A stretch of DNA of 64,000 nt from Collinsella sp. zg1085 (GTDB lineage Bacteria > Actinomycetota > Coriobacteriia > Coriobacteriales > Coriobacteriaceae), in contig NZ_CP076545.1 in the NCBI RefSeq assembly GCF_018889955.1, forward strand, positions 1,178,001 to 1,242,000, given 5' to 3'. How positions within the stretch are numbered: the first letter of the stretch is position 1; each line of letters starts with the position of its first letter. The notes under the pieces are model-generated. The model had not been told where the DNA came from. It ran no database searches and saw nothing but the letters and a program-made list of their open reading frames with translations. The position numbers and the translations under genes are program-made. Below are positions 50,463 through 59,345 of this stretch, piece by piece.

Positions 50463-53073
50463 CGACTTTGATGCCTTCGCTCATGGCTCACTCTCAACAC
50501 TGGCTCCCACGTGGTGGGAGCCAGAACATGGCGAGGAGCCCGAAGAATGGCTCGACGTTGAAACGGCCTATGAGCGCTATGTAGCTTGGGTTAACGCACG
50601 CGGCATTACACTTTGGCAGCACCAAGAAGACGCGCTCTTTGCTCTTGCTACACAAAGCCATCTGGTGCTTGGAACCCCCACAGGATCGGGTAAATCACTC
50701 GTTGCTATTGGGCTGCTTTTTATGGCATGCGCAACTGGACAACGAAGCTACTACACCGCACCAATTAAAGCCTTAGTTTCAGAGAAGTTTTTTCAGCTTG
50801 TTGAGATTTTTGGACGCGATAACGTTGGCATGATTACCGGCGACTCTCACATCAACACCAATGCCCCCATCATATGCTGTACGGCAGAAATTCTGGCAAA
50901 CCAAGCACTTGGCGCGGGCGCCGAAGCTGATATTGGCGCAGTTGCCATGGATGAGTTTCATTTTTTCTCTGACCCAGATCGCGGCTGGGCTTGGCAGGTG
51001 CCCCTACTCACGCTTCCTCACACGCAGTTTCTACTCATGAGCGCCACACTGGGCGATATGAGCTCCATCATTGCCTGTCTTGAACGGCAAAGCGAGCGCC
51101 CAGTTGAAGTCATAGACGATGCCGCGCGACCGGTGCCTTTGAGCTATGAATATGTTAAAACCTCACTTGAAGCCACCGTTGAGCTTGCCCTGCGCGCTGG
51201 ACGAGCCCCTATCTATGCTGTTCATTTCTCTCAGGATAGTGCGCTTGGCAGTGCTCGTGCACTTGCAAGCTATGGAGTTACCAGCAAAGAACAGCGGGAA
51301 GCAATTAAAGAGGCGCTCAAAACTGCCCGATTTAGCACAGCATTTGGAAAAACGCTCAAACACTTACTATCATGCGGAGTTGGTTTGCACCATGCAGGAC
51401 TTCTCCCGCGCTATCGCCTCTTGGTAGAAAAGCTTGCTCAGCAAGGATTGCTGCCAGTTATCTGCGGAACCGACACCCTTGGGGTGGGAATTAACGTACC
51501 GATTCACACAGTACTGCTCACGGGTCTAACCAAATTTGATGGCATACGGCAACGGCGACTTAAATCACGCGAGTTTCACCAAATTGCCGGACGCGCGGGC
51601 CGCTCCGGTTTTGATACAGAGGGCGTTGTTATAGTTGAAGCTCCTGAGTTTGAGATTGAAAATCACAAAGCTGAGCTTAAAGCATACGGTGACCCTAAAA
51701 AGATGAAGCGCCTCAAGAAAAAGAAGCCGCCTGAGGGCTTTGTAACCTGGACGGAGCAAAGCTTTCAACAGCTTATTGAACGTGCGCCTGAAACACTCAA
51801 GCCCCAACTACGCATTACGCACTCCATGGTTCTTGCCGAGGTATCACAAGGTGGCAATGCTTGGGGTCGTATCCTTGAGCTGATTGACAACTCATTGCAA
51901 ACGCCCGTGCAAAAAGAAAACCTAAGGGCGCGTGCGGCAGAAATATTTGCCACGCTGCTCGATGCTCAAATTATTATTCAGACACCCGTGGACGATGTGC
52001 ATACAAGCACCGTTGGTTTTGCACAAGATGTGCCCTCAAACTATCAGCTAACCGTTGATGTTCCCCTTGATTTTGCCCTTGACCAACCGCTTTCTCCTTT
52101 CTTGCTCGCTGCCCTTGAACTCTTAGACCCCGAGTCTGAAAGTTACACGCTCGATCTCATCTCATTTGTTGAGGCAACACTCGAAAACCCCAAACAAATC
52201 CTGCGAGCTCAGGAGCATCAGGCACGGAACCAAGCCATGCTTGCTATGAAAGCTGAGGGTATTGAATATGAAGAGCGTCTTGAAAGACTTGCTGAGATAA
52301 GCTATCCCAAACCACTTGAAGAACAATTACAAGCGGCGTTTGAGCTCTATATCGCAAAGGTTCCTTGGGCGCGCGATTATGAACTTTCACCAAAAAGCAT
52401 CTTGCGCGATATGCTCGAATGTGGCTGCGATTTCAAGAGCTACATTGCACAATACAAAATTGAGCGCTGTGAAGGCATCTTGTTGCGCTATCTCACCGAA
52501 GCCTTCCGTGCACTTGCCAGAACCATTCCAGACGCACACGTAAGCGATGAACTCCGCGAAATCGTATCATGGCTTGGATTGATTATTAGCTCTGTTGATT
52601 CCAGCTTAGTTGAGGAGTGGGAGCAAGCTGGTCAAGCGGTGGGGCTGCCGCGTCTTAATAAACAGGCGGTTGTTATTGATCGGCGTGGACTCACGCTGCT
52701 GGTGCGCAATGCGCTCTTTCACCGCATTCAGCTTGCTGCACGTCAAGATGTTGAACAACTGGGAACTCTTGATGAAGCCTGGGGCTTTGGACATCATCGC
52801 TGGAAACGAGTGCTTGCAAGCTTTTTTGCAGAGCACGAGGAATTGCTTGTTGATGCCGATGCCAAGTCTTATCAATTCTTCCATATCGATGAATCATTAG
52901 AGAACAGTGAGCATATCTGGCGTGTTCAACAGGTCTTTCATGATAGCGAAGGCGACCATGACTTCAGCATTATGGCAGATATTGACATTGATGCTACGCA
53001 GTCAAGCGATGGCGTGGTCTTTTCAAACTATCGCGTTGGTGTCATTGAAGACCTCTTGCATGATGATGAGTAA
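50455..53073 (+). CDS. DEAD/DEAH-box helicase with DUF3516 domain (Ski2-like)
   Basis: An 872-residue SF2 helicase. Motif I is LGTPTGSGKSLVAIGL (about residue 74), motif II MDEFHFFSD (about 166), motif III LMSATLG, and motif VI QIAGRAGRSGFD (about 376). The DUF3516 C-terminal domain follows a basic MKRLKKKKPPEGF loop. The family is actinobacterial and resembles Ski2/Mtr4 RNA helicases, so a role in RNA processing is likely. ATG 50455 has AAAGG 6 nt upstream and overlaps the trmB-like gene by 8 bp. Confidence 0.9.
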   Translation: MPDDFDAFAHGSLSTLAPTWWEPEHGEEPEEWLDVETAYERYVAWVNARGITLWQHQEDALFALATQSHLVLGTPTGSGKSLVAIGLLFMACATGQRSYYTAPIKALVSEKFFQLVEIFGRDNVGMITGDSHINTNAPIICCTAEILANQALGAGAEADIGAVAMDEFHFFSDPDRGWAWQVPLLTLPHTQFLLMSATLGDMSSIIACLERQSERPVEVIDDAARPVPLSYEYVKTSLEATVELALRAGRAPIYAVHFSQDSALGSARALASYGVTSKEQREAIKEALKTARFSTAFGKTLKHLLSCGVGLHHAGLLPRYRLLVEKLAQQGLLPVICGTDTLGVGINVPIHTVLLTGLTKFDGIRQRRLKSREFHQIAGRAGRSGFDTEGVVIVEAPEFEIENHKAELKAYGDPKKMKRLKKKKPPEGFVTWTEQSFQQLIERAPETLKPQLRITHSMVLAEVSQGGNAWGRILELIDNSLQTPVQKENLRARAAEIFATLLDAQIIIQTPVDDVHTSTVGFAQDVPSNYQLTVDVPLDFALDQPLSPFLLAALELLDPESESYTLDLISFVEATLENPKQILRAQEHQARNQAMLAMKAEGIEYEERLERLAEISYPKPLEEQLQAAFELYIAKVPWARDYELSPKSILRDMLECGCDFKSYIAQYKIERCEGILLRYLTEAFRALARTIPDAHVSDELREIVSWLGLIISSVDSSLVEEWEQAGQAVGLPRLNKQAVVIDRRGLTLLVRNALFHRIQLAARQDVEQLGTLDEAWGFGHHRWKRVLASFFAEHEELLVDADAKSYQFFHIDESLENSEHIWRVQQVFHDSEGDHDFSIMADIDIDATQSSDGVVFSNYRVGVIEDLLHDDE

Positions 53074-53159
53074 GCACGCTTATTATTAATATCACAAAAG
53101 CTTGGCCGAGTATCTGCTGATGGTTTATCTTTGATAGATGAAACCTTATCGCGAGCTGC

Positions 53160-53194
53160 AAAACGGCATAGTCGCATATGCTACGACTATGCCG
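53160..53194. terminator. Terminator hairpin between the helicase and the RGG protein gene
   Basis: CGGCATAGTCG (53164-53174) and CGACTATGCCG (53184-53194) are perfect 11-bp arms. A T run follows only on the minus strand, but position suits both convergent genes. The rest of 53074-53357 shows no gene. Confidence 0.7.
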
Positions 53195-53357
53195 CTCTCT
53201 TCAAGGATTATAAAGCCTTCATTGCGTTAGCTAAATAGTGGTACTCATCTACAAAACATGCTTCATATCTGCTTTGTTGTGCAAATTAGTTGGTACGTTT
53301 ATCGGGCAGCATCAAGGCGAAGACTGCGCCGCAAAGACCTTTCTTTACAACACTGCC

Positions 53358-54236
53358 TTACCGGCGACCGTATCCACCGCGGTCTTTGCGAGGACCACGC
53401 TCACCAAAGCCTCCACGGTCGCGATGTCCACTGCGCTCGCCAAAGCCGCCACGCTCACCAAAGCCACCACGGTCGCGACGCTCACCAAAGCCACCACGAC
53501 CACCACGGTCACCACGGTCAGAATGTCCGCCGCGTGAGCCGCCAAAACCCATACGCGGTGCGCCAAACCTGCCATGGCTACGATCGCCATCGCGTGAACC
53601 ACGGCTGTCGCGACTGCCACGATTACCACGGGCACCACGGCTATCAAATGAATCACGGCCGCCACGGCGCTCAGTATCGCCGTCTAAGCCAAGCGCAACC
53701 AATGGGTCAATAATACGGTCAAGCTGAGCAAAAAGCTCTTGGAACTCTGCTGCTCCAAGACCAGGTACCAGCGGCTCATCCTGCGCTGCAATCTCGCCCA
53801 CCCGCTGGGCAGCATCCTCACTTGCAAACACCACAACAGAGCGCATATCAGGCTCAGAAGGCTCAATGCGACCAACAATATCGTGCTTTTCAGCTTGAGC
53901 AAGCAGAGCATCTAGGTCACGCAGACGCATGCCAAGCAAATCAGACATCTCTTTTTGCTCCATCTTGGGCTTGAGCTCCAACAGCTTTATCGCTCGCGCA
54001 AGCTCTTGTACCTGCGAAGATTTCTCCTCAGCACCGCGCTCAAGCGCTACGCGACGACGAAATAATAAGTTTTCAGCATGCTTAATACGCTCAATTAAAT
54101 CAGCATTGAGTTTCTTTTGATCCACCGCAACATGAGACTCCATTGTCTCAACTTCACTCATCACCTCAGGCTCCGAGCTTACAAGCTCGGTTTCAATAGC
54201 AACTTCGCAAGCCTCTACCAGGTTCTCGTCATTCAT
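53358..54236 (-). CDS. Winged-helix protein with a C-terminal RGG-repeat tail
   Basis: A 292-residue protein in three parts: an acidic start (about 1-45), a helical and MarR-like winged-helix region (about 60-165; ELKPKMEQKEMSDLLGMRLR, then DMRSVVVFASEDAAQRV in the wing position), and a tail of about 100 residues rich in Arg, Gly, Asp and Ser (repeats such as RGGFGERGGFGER). RGG tails bind RNA and are seen in bacteria mainly on RNA helicases. Next to it, convergent, lies a Ski2-like helicase. GAGGA is 5 nt before the ATG. Regulator or RNA-binding role is inferred; the family is not recognised with certainty. Confidence 0.72.
   Translation of the reverse strand: MNDENLVEACEVAIETELVSSEPEVMSEVETMESHVAVDQKKLNADLIERIKHAENLLFRRRVALERGAEEKSSQVQELARAIKLLELKPKMEQKEMSDLLGMRLRDLDALLAQAEKHDIVGRIEPSEPDMRSVVVFASEDAAQRVGEIAAQDEPLVPGLGAAEFQELFAQLDRIIDPLVALGLDGDTERRGGRDSFDSRGARGNRGSRDSRGSRDGDRSHGRFGAPRMGFGGSRGGHSDRGDRGGRGGFGERRDRGGFGERGGFGERSGHRDRGGFGERGPRKDRGGYGRR
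53370..53660. repeat. Degenerate tandem repeats coding the RGG tail
   Basis: Imperfect copies of CACGCTCACCAAAGCCNCCACGGTCGC-like units (shown at 20 bases or less: CTCACCAAAGCCACCACGGT) recur through this stretch. They translate to GGFGERRDR-type repeats on the minus strand. The spacing is not regular enough for CRISPR. Confidence 0.8.
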
Positions 54237-54432
54237 GCCATTCCTCTTCCTGCGCCAAACAGCGCCACACGTGCGTTTTCACGCACACTGGGATTATTCA
54301 CATAGATCATCGGTGTCCGTATAAACTCCTTCCGGAGCTCCCAGCGGTTGACCAGTGTAGGCGAAACATGGACTGCATCCACGTTGCGCTTAGCAGTTAC
54401 ATCAAAAGCCCGCTACTTATAGAAATTCAAAA

Positions 54433-54500
54433 GTTCAATTTAGGTTCAATTTTGAACTGCTATAGTCAAATAATATTGAACTACTTGCTCATTCTTGAAC
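54433..54500. promoter_or_regulatory. Cluster of TTCAA/TTGAA half-sites before the XRE-aminotransferase gene
   Basis: GTTCAA at 54433-54438, the pair GTTCAA-TT-TTGAAC (54444-54457), TTGAAC at 54476-54481 and TTGAAC at 54495-54500. The last is 13 bp before the start codon. A HTH-bearing product and clustered sites suggest autoregulation. Confidence 0.6.
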
Positions 54501-54512
54501 TTTAGGAGCTTT

Positions 54513-56066
54513 ATGGGAACAACGAGCTTTGCACAGCGCCTAAAAAATGTCATGGATGACCGTGGCATCAAACAGGTTGACCTTATTCGGGCTGCTGAGG
54601 CTTGTGGTAAAAAGCTCGGCAAAAGCCAATTGAGTCAATATCTCAGCGGCAAGACCATCCCTCGTTCTGATGTAGTGCATACACTGGCGCAGCTCCTTGG
54701 TGTGTCTGAAAACTGGCTCATACAAGGAGAATTGCCTTCGAGCATTCCTATCTCTCACGAGGCACAAGACCTCAAAACCCCTAAACGTTCTGCAAGCACC
54801 GATTTGTCATTTCAATACACACCCCCACAAAACCCAAGGAGTACCCTCATGCGACAATTCAAAAAATCAAGCAAACTTGACAACGTTTTATATGATGTTC
54901 GCGGACCCGTTGTAGATGAGGCTGCCCGCATGGAAGCAGAAGGTGTGCGCGTGCTCAAACTCAATATTGGAAACCCTGCACCATTTGGCTTTCGTACGCC
55001 CGATGAAGTTGTTCAAGATATGCGCCAGCAATTAACTGAGTGTGAAGGGTACTCAGATTCACGTGGACTTTTCTCGGCGCGTAAAGCCATTATGCAATAT
55101 GCCCAGCTCAACCGTATACCCAATGTTGGTCTCGACCAGATTTATACCGGAAATGGTGTCTCTGAGCTTATCAATTTGTGTATGCAAGCCATCGTTGAAA
55201 CCGGCGACGAAATACTAATCCCAAGCCCCGACTATCCGCTTTGGACCGCCTGTGTAACCCTAGCCGGCGGCACGCCGGTACACTATATCTGTGACGAAGA
55301 AGCCGAGTGGAACCCCGACATTGATGATATTCGCAAAAGAATAACGCCTCGTACAAAGGCGATTGTCATCATCAACCCTAATAACCCTACCGGCGCTGTC
55401 TATGCCCGTGAAATCCTTGAAGAAATTGTTAGCATTGCCCGCTCTCATCAACTCATGATTTTGTCTGATGAGATTTATGACCGCCTCATCATGGATGGAT
55501 ATACACATATACCTATTGCATCCTTAGCACCCGATTTGTTTTGCATCACCTTCTCAGGACTCTCAAAAAGTCACATGATTGCTGGCTTTCGTATTGGCTG
55601 GATGATTTTGTCAGGCAATATACGTGCAGCTCAAGACCTTATTGAGGGCATACATATGCTGTCCAATATGCGACTATGCTCTAACGTACCAGCTCAATCT
55701 GTTGTACAAACAGCACTTGGTGGGCACCAGAGCGTCAATAGCTATCTTGTTCCTGGGGGGAGAATTTTTGACCAACGCGAACTGGTTTATGAGGCGCTTA
55801 ACCAGATTCCTGGAATTAGCGCAGTAAAGCCCAAGGCGGCATTTTATATCTTCCCTAAAATTGATACTAAAAAGTTCAATATCACCAATGATGAACAGTT
55901 TGCCCTTGACTTGCTTCATGAGAAGCATGTGCTCTTAGTGCCAGGCAAAGGGTTTAACTGGCATAAGCCCGACCATTTCCGGGTGGTATATCTTCCCCGC
56001 CGACGGGTACTCACCGAATGCATGGAAGACCTCGCCGACTTCTTATCAACGTATCGCCAAAACTAG
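54513..56066 (+). CDS. XRE-type HTH fused to an AlaA-like aminotransferase
   Basis: A 517-residue fusion. Residues about 5-70 are an XRE helix-turn-helix (FAQRLKNVMDDRGIKQVDLI, then GKSQLSQYLSGKTIPRSDV). After a 40-residue linker comes a class I/II PLP aminotransferase: NIGNPAPFGFRTP, YSDSRGLFSARKAI, NPNNPTGAVY and the PLP lysine K352 in SGLSKSHMIAGFRIGW. It resembles AlaA/AlaC glutamate-pyruvate aminotransferase. The full start at 54513 has AGGAG 6 nt upstream. Inside the gene, AAGGAG (54836-54841) precedes ATG 54849, which would give a stand-alone 405-residue enzyme. The fusion is analogous to MocR (GntR-type) regulators but with a different DNA-binding domain. Confidence 0.9.
   Translation: MGTTSFAQRLKNVMDDRGIKQVDLIRAAEACGKKLGKSQLSQYLSGKTIPRSDVVHTLAQLLGVSENWLIQGELPSSIPISHEAQDLKTPKRSASTDLSFQYTPPQNPRSTLMRQFKKSSKLDNVLYDVRGPVVDEAARMEAEGVRVLKLNIGNPAPFGFRTPDEVVQDMRQQLTECEGYSDSRGLFSARKAIMQYAQLNRIPNVGLDQIYTGNGVSELINLCMQAIVETGDEILIPSPDYPLWTACVTLAGGTPVHYICDEEAEWNPDIDDIRKRITPRTKAIVIINPNNPTGAVYAREILEEIVSIARSHQLMILSDEIYDRLIMDGYTHIPIASLAPDLFCITFSGLSKSHMIAGFRIGWMILSGNIRAAQDLIEGIHMLSNMRLCSNVPAQSVVQTALGGHQSVNSYLVPGGRIFDQRELVYEALNQIPGISAVKPKAAFYIFPKIDTKKFNITNDEQFALDLLHEKHVLLVPGKGFNWHKPDHFRVVYLPRRRVLTECMEDLADFLSTYRQN
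54836..54851 (+). promoter_or_regulatory. Internal ribosome site and start codon in the XRE-aminotransferase gene
   Basis: AAGGAG, a 7-nt gap and an in-frame ATG (54849) fall at the domain boundary. Translation from here gives 405 residues with PLP lysine K240, the size of free-standing AlaA enzymes. A second, shorter product is likely. Confidence 0.6.
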
Positions 56067-56088
56067 GTAGCGCGACAACTACAGCAAT

Positions 56089-56130
56089 AGCTACAGGGTG
56101 TGCAACATATGTATGCCCTGTAGCTGTTTT
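56089..56130 (+). terminator. Terminator after the XRE-aminotransferase gene
   Basis: AGCTACAGGG (56089-56098) and CCCTGTAGCT (56116-56125) pair perfectly over 10 bp, followed by GTTTT. The loop is long (17 nt). Confidence 0.7.
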
Positions 56131-56220
56131 CGTATATATTGCGTGTAGCACAATTAAACCGAGTTATCACCGCTCTGCATGACGCACGATTAAGCCACAC
56201 CAGCTGCAAAAGAAACTTAA

Positions 56221-56643
56221 CTAAATAACGTAATCAAAACTCCGTGGTTTTGCCACCAAATCAGCAATGGTAATGCCATCAAGGTAGTCGTTAATTAGAT
56301 GGTCAAGCTCTGCCCACATCTCCTGCATGGGTGCATCCGCGGGGCTTGTAGATGCTTTATTATCTAAACACGATACTGGAGCTAAACTGCCTTCAGTTAT
56401 ACGCAACACCTGACCAACGCGAATCTGGTCAGGAGGCACCATCAAGGTATAGCCGCCACCTTTACCGCGCATACCTGCTAATAAATTGCTACGCACCAAA
56501 ACTGACAAAATGTTTTCGAGATACTTCTCTGAAACCTCTTGGCGAGCAGCAATGTCTTTTAGGGGAATCCGACCTTGAGCTTGATGCTCCGCCAAATCAA
56601 TCATGACACGCAGTGCATAACGACCTTTTGTTGAAACAAGCAT
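56221..56643 (-). CDS. Rrf2-family transcriptional regulator (CymR-like)
   Basis: A 140-residue Rrf2 protein: STKGRYALRVMIDLAEHQ, the helix-turn-helix EVSEKYLENILSVLVRSNLL and GMRGKGGGYTL are family hallmarks. Only one cysteine occurs in the region where IscR/NsrR have three, so it probably does not bind an Fe-S cluster and is nearer CymR, the cysteine regulator. It diverges from cysK, which supports that role. GGAGG is 4 nt before ATG 56643. Confidence 0.88.
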   Translation of the reverse strand: MLVSTKGRYALRVMIDLAEHQAQGRIPLKDIAARQEVSEKYLENILSVLVRSNLLAGMRGKGGGYTLMVPPDQIRVGQVLRITEGSLAPVSCLDNKASTSPADAPMQEMWAELDHLINDYLDGITIADLVAKPRSFDYVI

Positions 56644-56671
56644 CAAGCCTCCTTAAACATATATTCAATAT

Positions 56672-56687
56672 CCTATCAGTTTATAGG
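56672..56687. promoter_or_regulatory. Candidate Rrf2 operator between the regulator and cysK
   Basis: CCTAT-N6-ATAGG is a perfect 5-bp inverted repeat. A related CCTAT-N8-ATAG occurs at 56735-56751. Both lie in the divergent region shared with cysK. Confidence 0.45.
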
Positions 56688-56883
56688 GTTTTTCCCAAAT
56701 GTCAGCACTCCAACACGTATTTGGTTTTCAGAGTCCTATACCAGCTCATAGAATGAACTCAGAGCTGCTAGTATATGTGTGAAATTCATCAGAATATCTA
56801 TTTATCCTATTACCCTAATGGTTGTAGGTAATATATCTCACTATAGAAGATTTACGTACCCATCGCTTAAAAAGGAGCATCCT

Positions 56884-57828
56884 ATGAGCAACATCTATTC
56901 CAGCATTGACCAACTTATCGGCCATACGCCCCTGCTTGAACTTACTCATCTTCAGCAAGAACAAAAACTCGCAGCGCGCATACTGGTAAAACTCGAATAC
57001 TTCAATCCAGCCGGTTCGGTCAAAGACCGTATTGCCAAAGCAATGCTTGATAGCGCTGAGGCGGCAGGTATTATTTCACCTCATGCAGGATATACCATCA
57101 TTGAACCCACAAGCGGTAACACCGGCGTTGGGCTTGCCAGTGTTGCGGCAGCCCGTGGTTATCGCCTCATTATTACCATGCCGGAAACCATGAGTATTGA
57201 ACGTCGCCTGTTGTTAAAAGCATATGGGGCAGAACTTGTTTTGACCCCCGGCGCTGAGGGCATGAATGGTGCAATTGCCAAAGCGAAAGAGCTTGCCCAA
57301 CGTATTGAACAGAGCTTTATTCCGGGTCAATTTGAAAACGACGCCAATCCACGTGCCCATGAAGAAACCACCGGCCCCGAAATCTGGAACGACACAGACG
57401 GTCAAATTGACGCATTTGTGGCTGGTATTGGCACCGGCGGAACCATTACAGGAGTTGGCCGCTATCTCAAAGCCCAAAATCCTGATATTAAGATTATTGC
57501 TGTTGAACCTGCTGGCTCACCGGTCTTGTCTAAAGGGATTGCTGGACCTCATAAAATCCAGGGCATTGGTGCAGGCTTTATTCCTGATGTACTTGACACA
57601 CACATATATGATGAAATTATTGCTGTTGACCATGATGATGCGTTTGCAACTGGACGCACAGTAGGAAAGCATGAAGGTGTTCTGGTGGGCATTTCATCAG
57701 GGGCGGCAATTTGGGCAGCACTGCAAGTTGCTCGCCGTCCTGAATATGCCAATAAAACCATCGTTGCTCTGCTTGCAGATACCGGTGAGCGCTATCTCTC
57801 AACGCCTTTGTTTGGTGAGCAAAATTAA
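56884..57828 (+). CDS. cysK: Cysteine synthase A (O-acetylserine sulfhydrylase)
   Basis: A 314-residue PLP enzyme making cysteine from O-acetylserine and sulfide. The PLP lysine K47 lies in [29 protein letters not shown] is the substrate loop; [16 protein letters not shown] and [11 protein letters not shown] bind the phosphate and cofactor. AAGGAG is 6 nt before ATG 56884. It is followed within about 70 bp by mnmA, linking cysteine supply to tRNA thiolation, with an Rrf2 regulator divergent. Confidence 0.95.
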   Translation: MSNIYSSIDQLIGHTPLLELTHLQQEQKLAARILVKLEYFNPAGSVKDRIAKAMLDSAEAAGIISPHAGYTIIEPTSGNTGVGLASVAAARGYRLIITMPETMSIERRLLLKAYGAELVLTPGAEGMNGAIAKAKELAQRIEQSFIPGQFENDANPRAHEETTGPEIWNDTDGQIDAFVAGIGTGGTITGVGRYLKAQNPDIKIIAVEPAGSPVLSKGIAGPHKIQGIGAGFIPDVLDTHIYDEIIAVDHDDAFATGRTVGKHEGVLVGISSGAAIWAALQVARRPEYANKTIVALLADTGERYLSTPLFGEQN

Positions 57829-57894
57829 ACTTACGGCAAGCTTGCTTCTGTGCAAGAATATTCAAATTGCAAAGTGTATGTGAAAGGAGCTTGT

Positions 57895-59106
57895 GTGTCT
57901 CGAGGCCGCGTGCTTGTAGCCATGAGCGGAGGCGTTGACTCAAGTGTGACTGCGTATGTCCTCCAGCAAGAAGGATATGAATGTGTTGGCGCTACGATGC
58001 GCCTTACTTGTTCTCGCAGCTTTGGTGATGAGGGTGGACGCACCTGCTGCTCTCTTGCCGATATAGCTGATGCTGAGGCTGTGTGCGCACGCCTTGGCAT
58101 TCCCTATCACGTACTTGATATGCGCGACATCTTTGAGCGCACGGTTATCGATAAGTTTGTTCACAGCTACCAGCAAGGATATACTCCCAACCCCTGCATC
58201 GACTGTAATCGTTTTCTAAAATTTGGTGCCTTGGCAGAATATGCTCTTGAACATGACTTTGACGCTATTGCCACGGGACATTATGCGCAAATTCAGAGCA
58301 TAGCGCCAAACACAGAACTCAACGCATATCCGCTGCTCAATAGCATTCAAACGCGTATTAACAACGAGTCTTTTTGGACCTTGCGCCGCGCGCTGGATTC
58401 TACTAAAGACCAAAGCTACGTTCTCTACGCACTAACACAACACGCGCTAGCACATACCCTACTCCCGCTTGGCAGCCTTATCAAAGAACGCGATGTGCGC
58501 CGCATTGCTGCTGAACAGGGTTTTATCAACGCCGAAAAACAGGATAGTCAGGGAATTTGTTTTGTGCCGGACGGCAATTATGCACACTATATTGAGGAGC
58601 ATACCGGCAAAGCCCTACAGCCAGGAGATATTTTGAACACCCAAGGTGAAGTTATCGGACAACACCTTGGAGCTCTTAACTACACCATTGGGCAGCGCAA
58701 GGGCTTAGGCGTGGCTATGCTTCACCCTGTCTATGTCGTAGATATTGATGCCAAAGCAAATACCGTCACACTCGGCGAAGAGTCTGATTTGATGTCATCA
58801 GGGCTTCTTGCTGATGATTGGATTTGGAGCGTTCCTGCTCATGCGATTCATGAGCTTCTCGATGAAGACTATAACGCTCATGCTGAGGGTCTACCTGTTC
58901 TTGCACGTATTCGCTACCACCAAGAGCCTCAACCAGCGCGTCTTTTGTGGGATACCGAGACAGAACTGCCGCACAGGCGCGTGCGCATCAATTTTGATAC
59001 GGACCAGCGCGCAATCGCTCCTGGGCAAGCAGTTGTTGTCTATGCAGGCGATGTTGTGCTAGGTGGTGGCACAGCAATACAGGCATTCCCACGCCACAAC
59101 GCATAA
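57895..59106 (+). CDS. mnmA: tRNA-specific 2-thiouridylase
   Basis: A 403-residue enzyme making s2U34 in Glu, Gln and Lys tRNAs. The PP-loop is AMSGGVDSSVTAYVL, the first catalytic Cys lies in NPCIDCNRFLKFG, the second in SQGICFVPDGNY, and GQRKGLG with a C-terminal beta barrel completes the family. It starts at GTG 57895 with AAAGGAG 5 nt upstream. The frame is open to 57850 without a ribosome site. Confidence 0.95.
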   Translation: MSRGRVLVAMSGGVDSSVTAYVLQQEGYECVGATMRLTCSRSFGDEGGRTCCSLADIADAEAVCARLGIPYHVLDMRDIFERTVIDKFVHSYQQGYTPNPCIDCNRFLKFGALAEYALEHDFDAIATGHYAQIQSIAPNTELNAYPLLNSIQTRINNESFWTLRRALDSTKDQSYVLYALTQHALAHTLLPLGSLIKERDVRRIAAEQGFINAEKQDSQGICFVPDGNYAHYIEEHTGKALQPGDILNTQGEVIGQHLGALNYTIGQRKGLGVAMLHPVYVVDIDAKANTVTLGEESDLMSSGLLADDWIWSVPAHAIHELLDEDYNAHAEGLPVLARIRYHQEPQPARLLWDTETELPHRRVRINFDTDQRAIAPGQAVVVYAGDVVLGGGTAIQAFPRHNA

Positions 59107-59230
59107 CATGCGCCTATAGAAACTCTTACAACTCTTTTAGCAGGCAAGTCATTTCTTACAACCCTTACGGCACATAAGTCATCTCTTTCAGCGCCTATGA
59201 CGGATAAGCTAGGACATAGCTTGCCGCTAA
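59107..59230. repeat. Degenerate short repeats upstream of the copper operon
   Basis: Two approximate 30-bp units, starting AAGTCATTTCTTACAACCCT and AAGTCATCTCTTTCAGCGCC, lie head to tail with a third looser copy before them. Function unknown; no gene is supported in this gap. Confidence 0.4.
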
Positions 59231-59289
59231 ACTTGCATAGCAAACTAAACTACCTATCCGCTTTTACGTTCGCGTCCCCTCTCGTTTGA

Positions 59290-59311
59290 ATACCCCCGGG
59301 GGGAGGGGTAT
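59290..59311. promoter_or_regulatory. CsoR-type copper operator upstream of copA
   Basis: ATACCCC (59290-59296) and GGGGTAT (59305-59311) form an inverted repeat with a G/C-rich centre, the classic CsoR box. It lies 35 bp before copA and csoR is in the same operon. Confidence 0.85.
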
Positions 59312-59345
59312 CATAACTCAAGAAAGCAGTAGCAAGGAGATTTGT

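Noticed and set aside
53370-53660. CRISPR-like regular repeats
   Set aside because: Units vary in length and sequence, have no spacers and translate into an RGG tail.
53238-53727. Three long plus-strand frames with Pro/Arg- or Thr/Ala-rich products
   Set aside because: They are antisense readings of the RGG repeats of the minus-strand gene; low complexity keeps all frames open.
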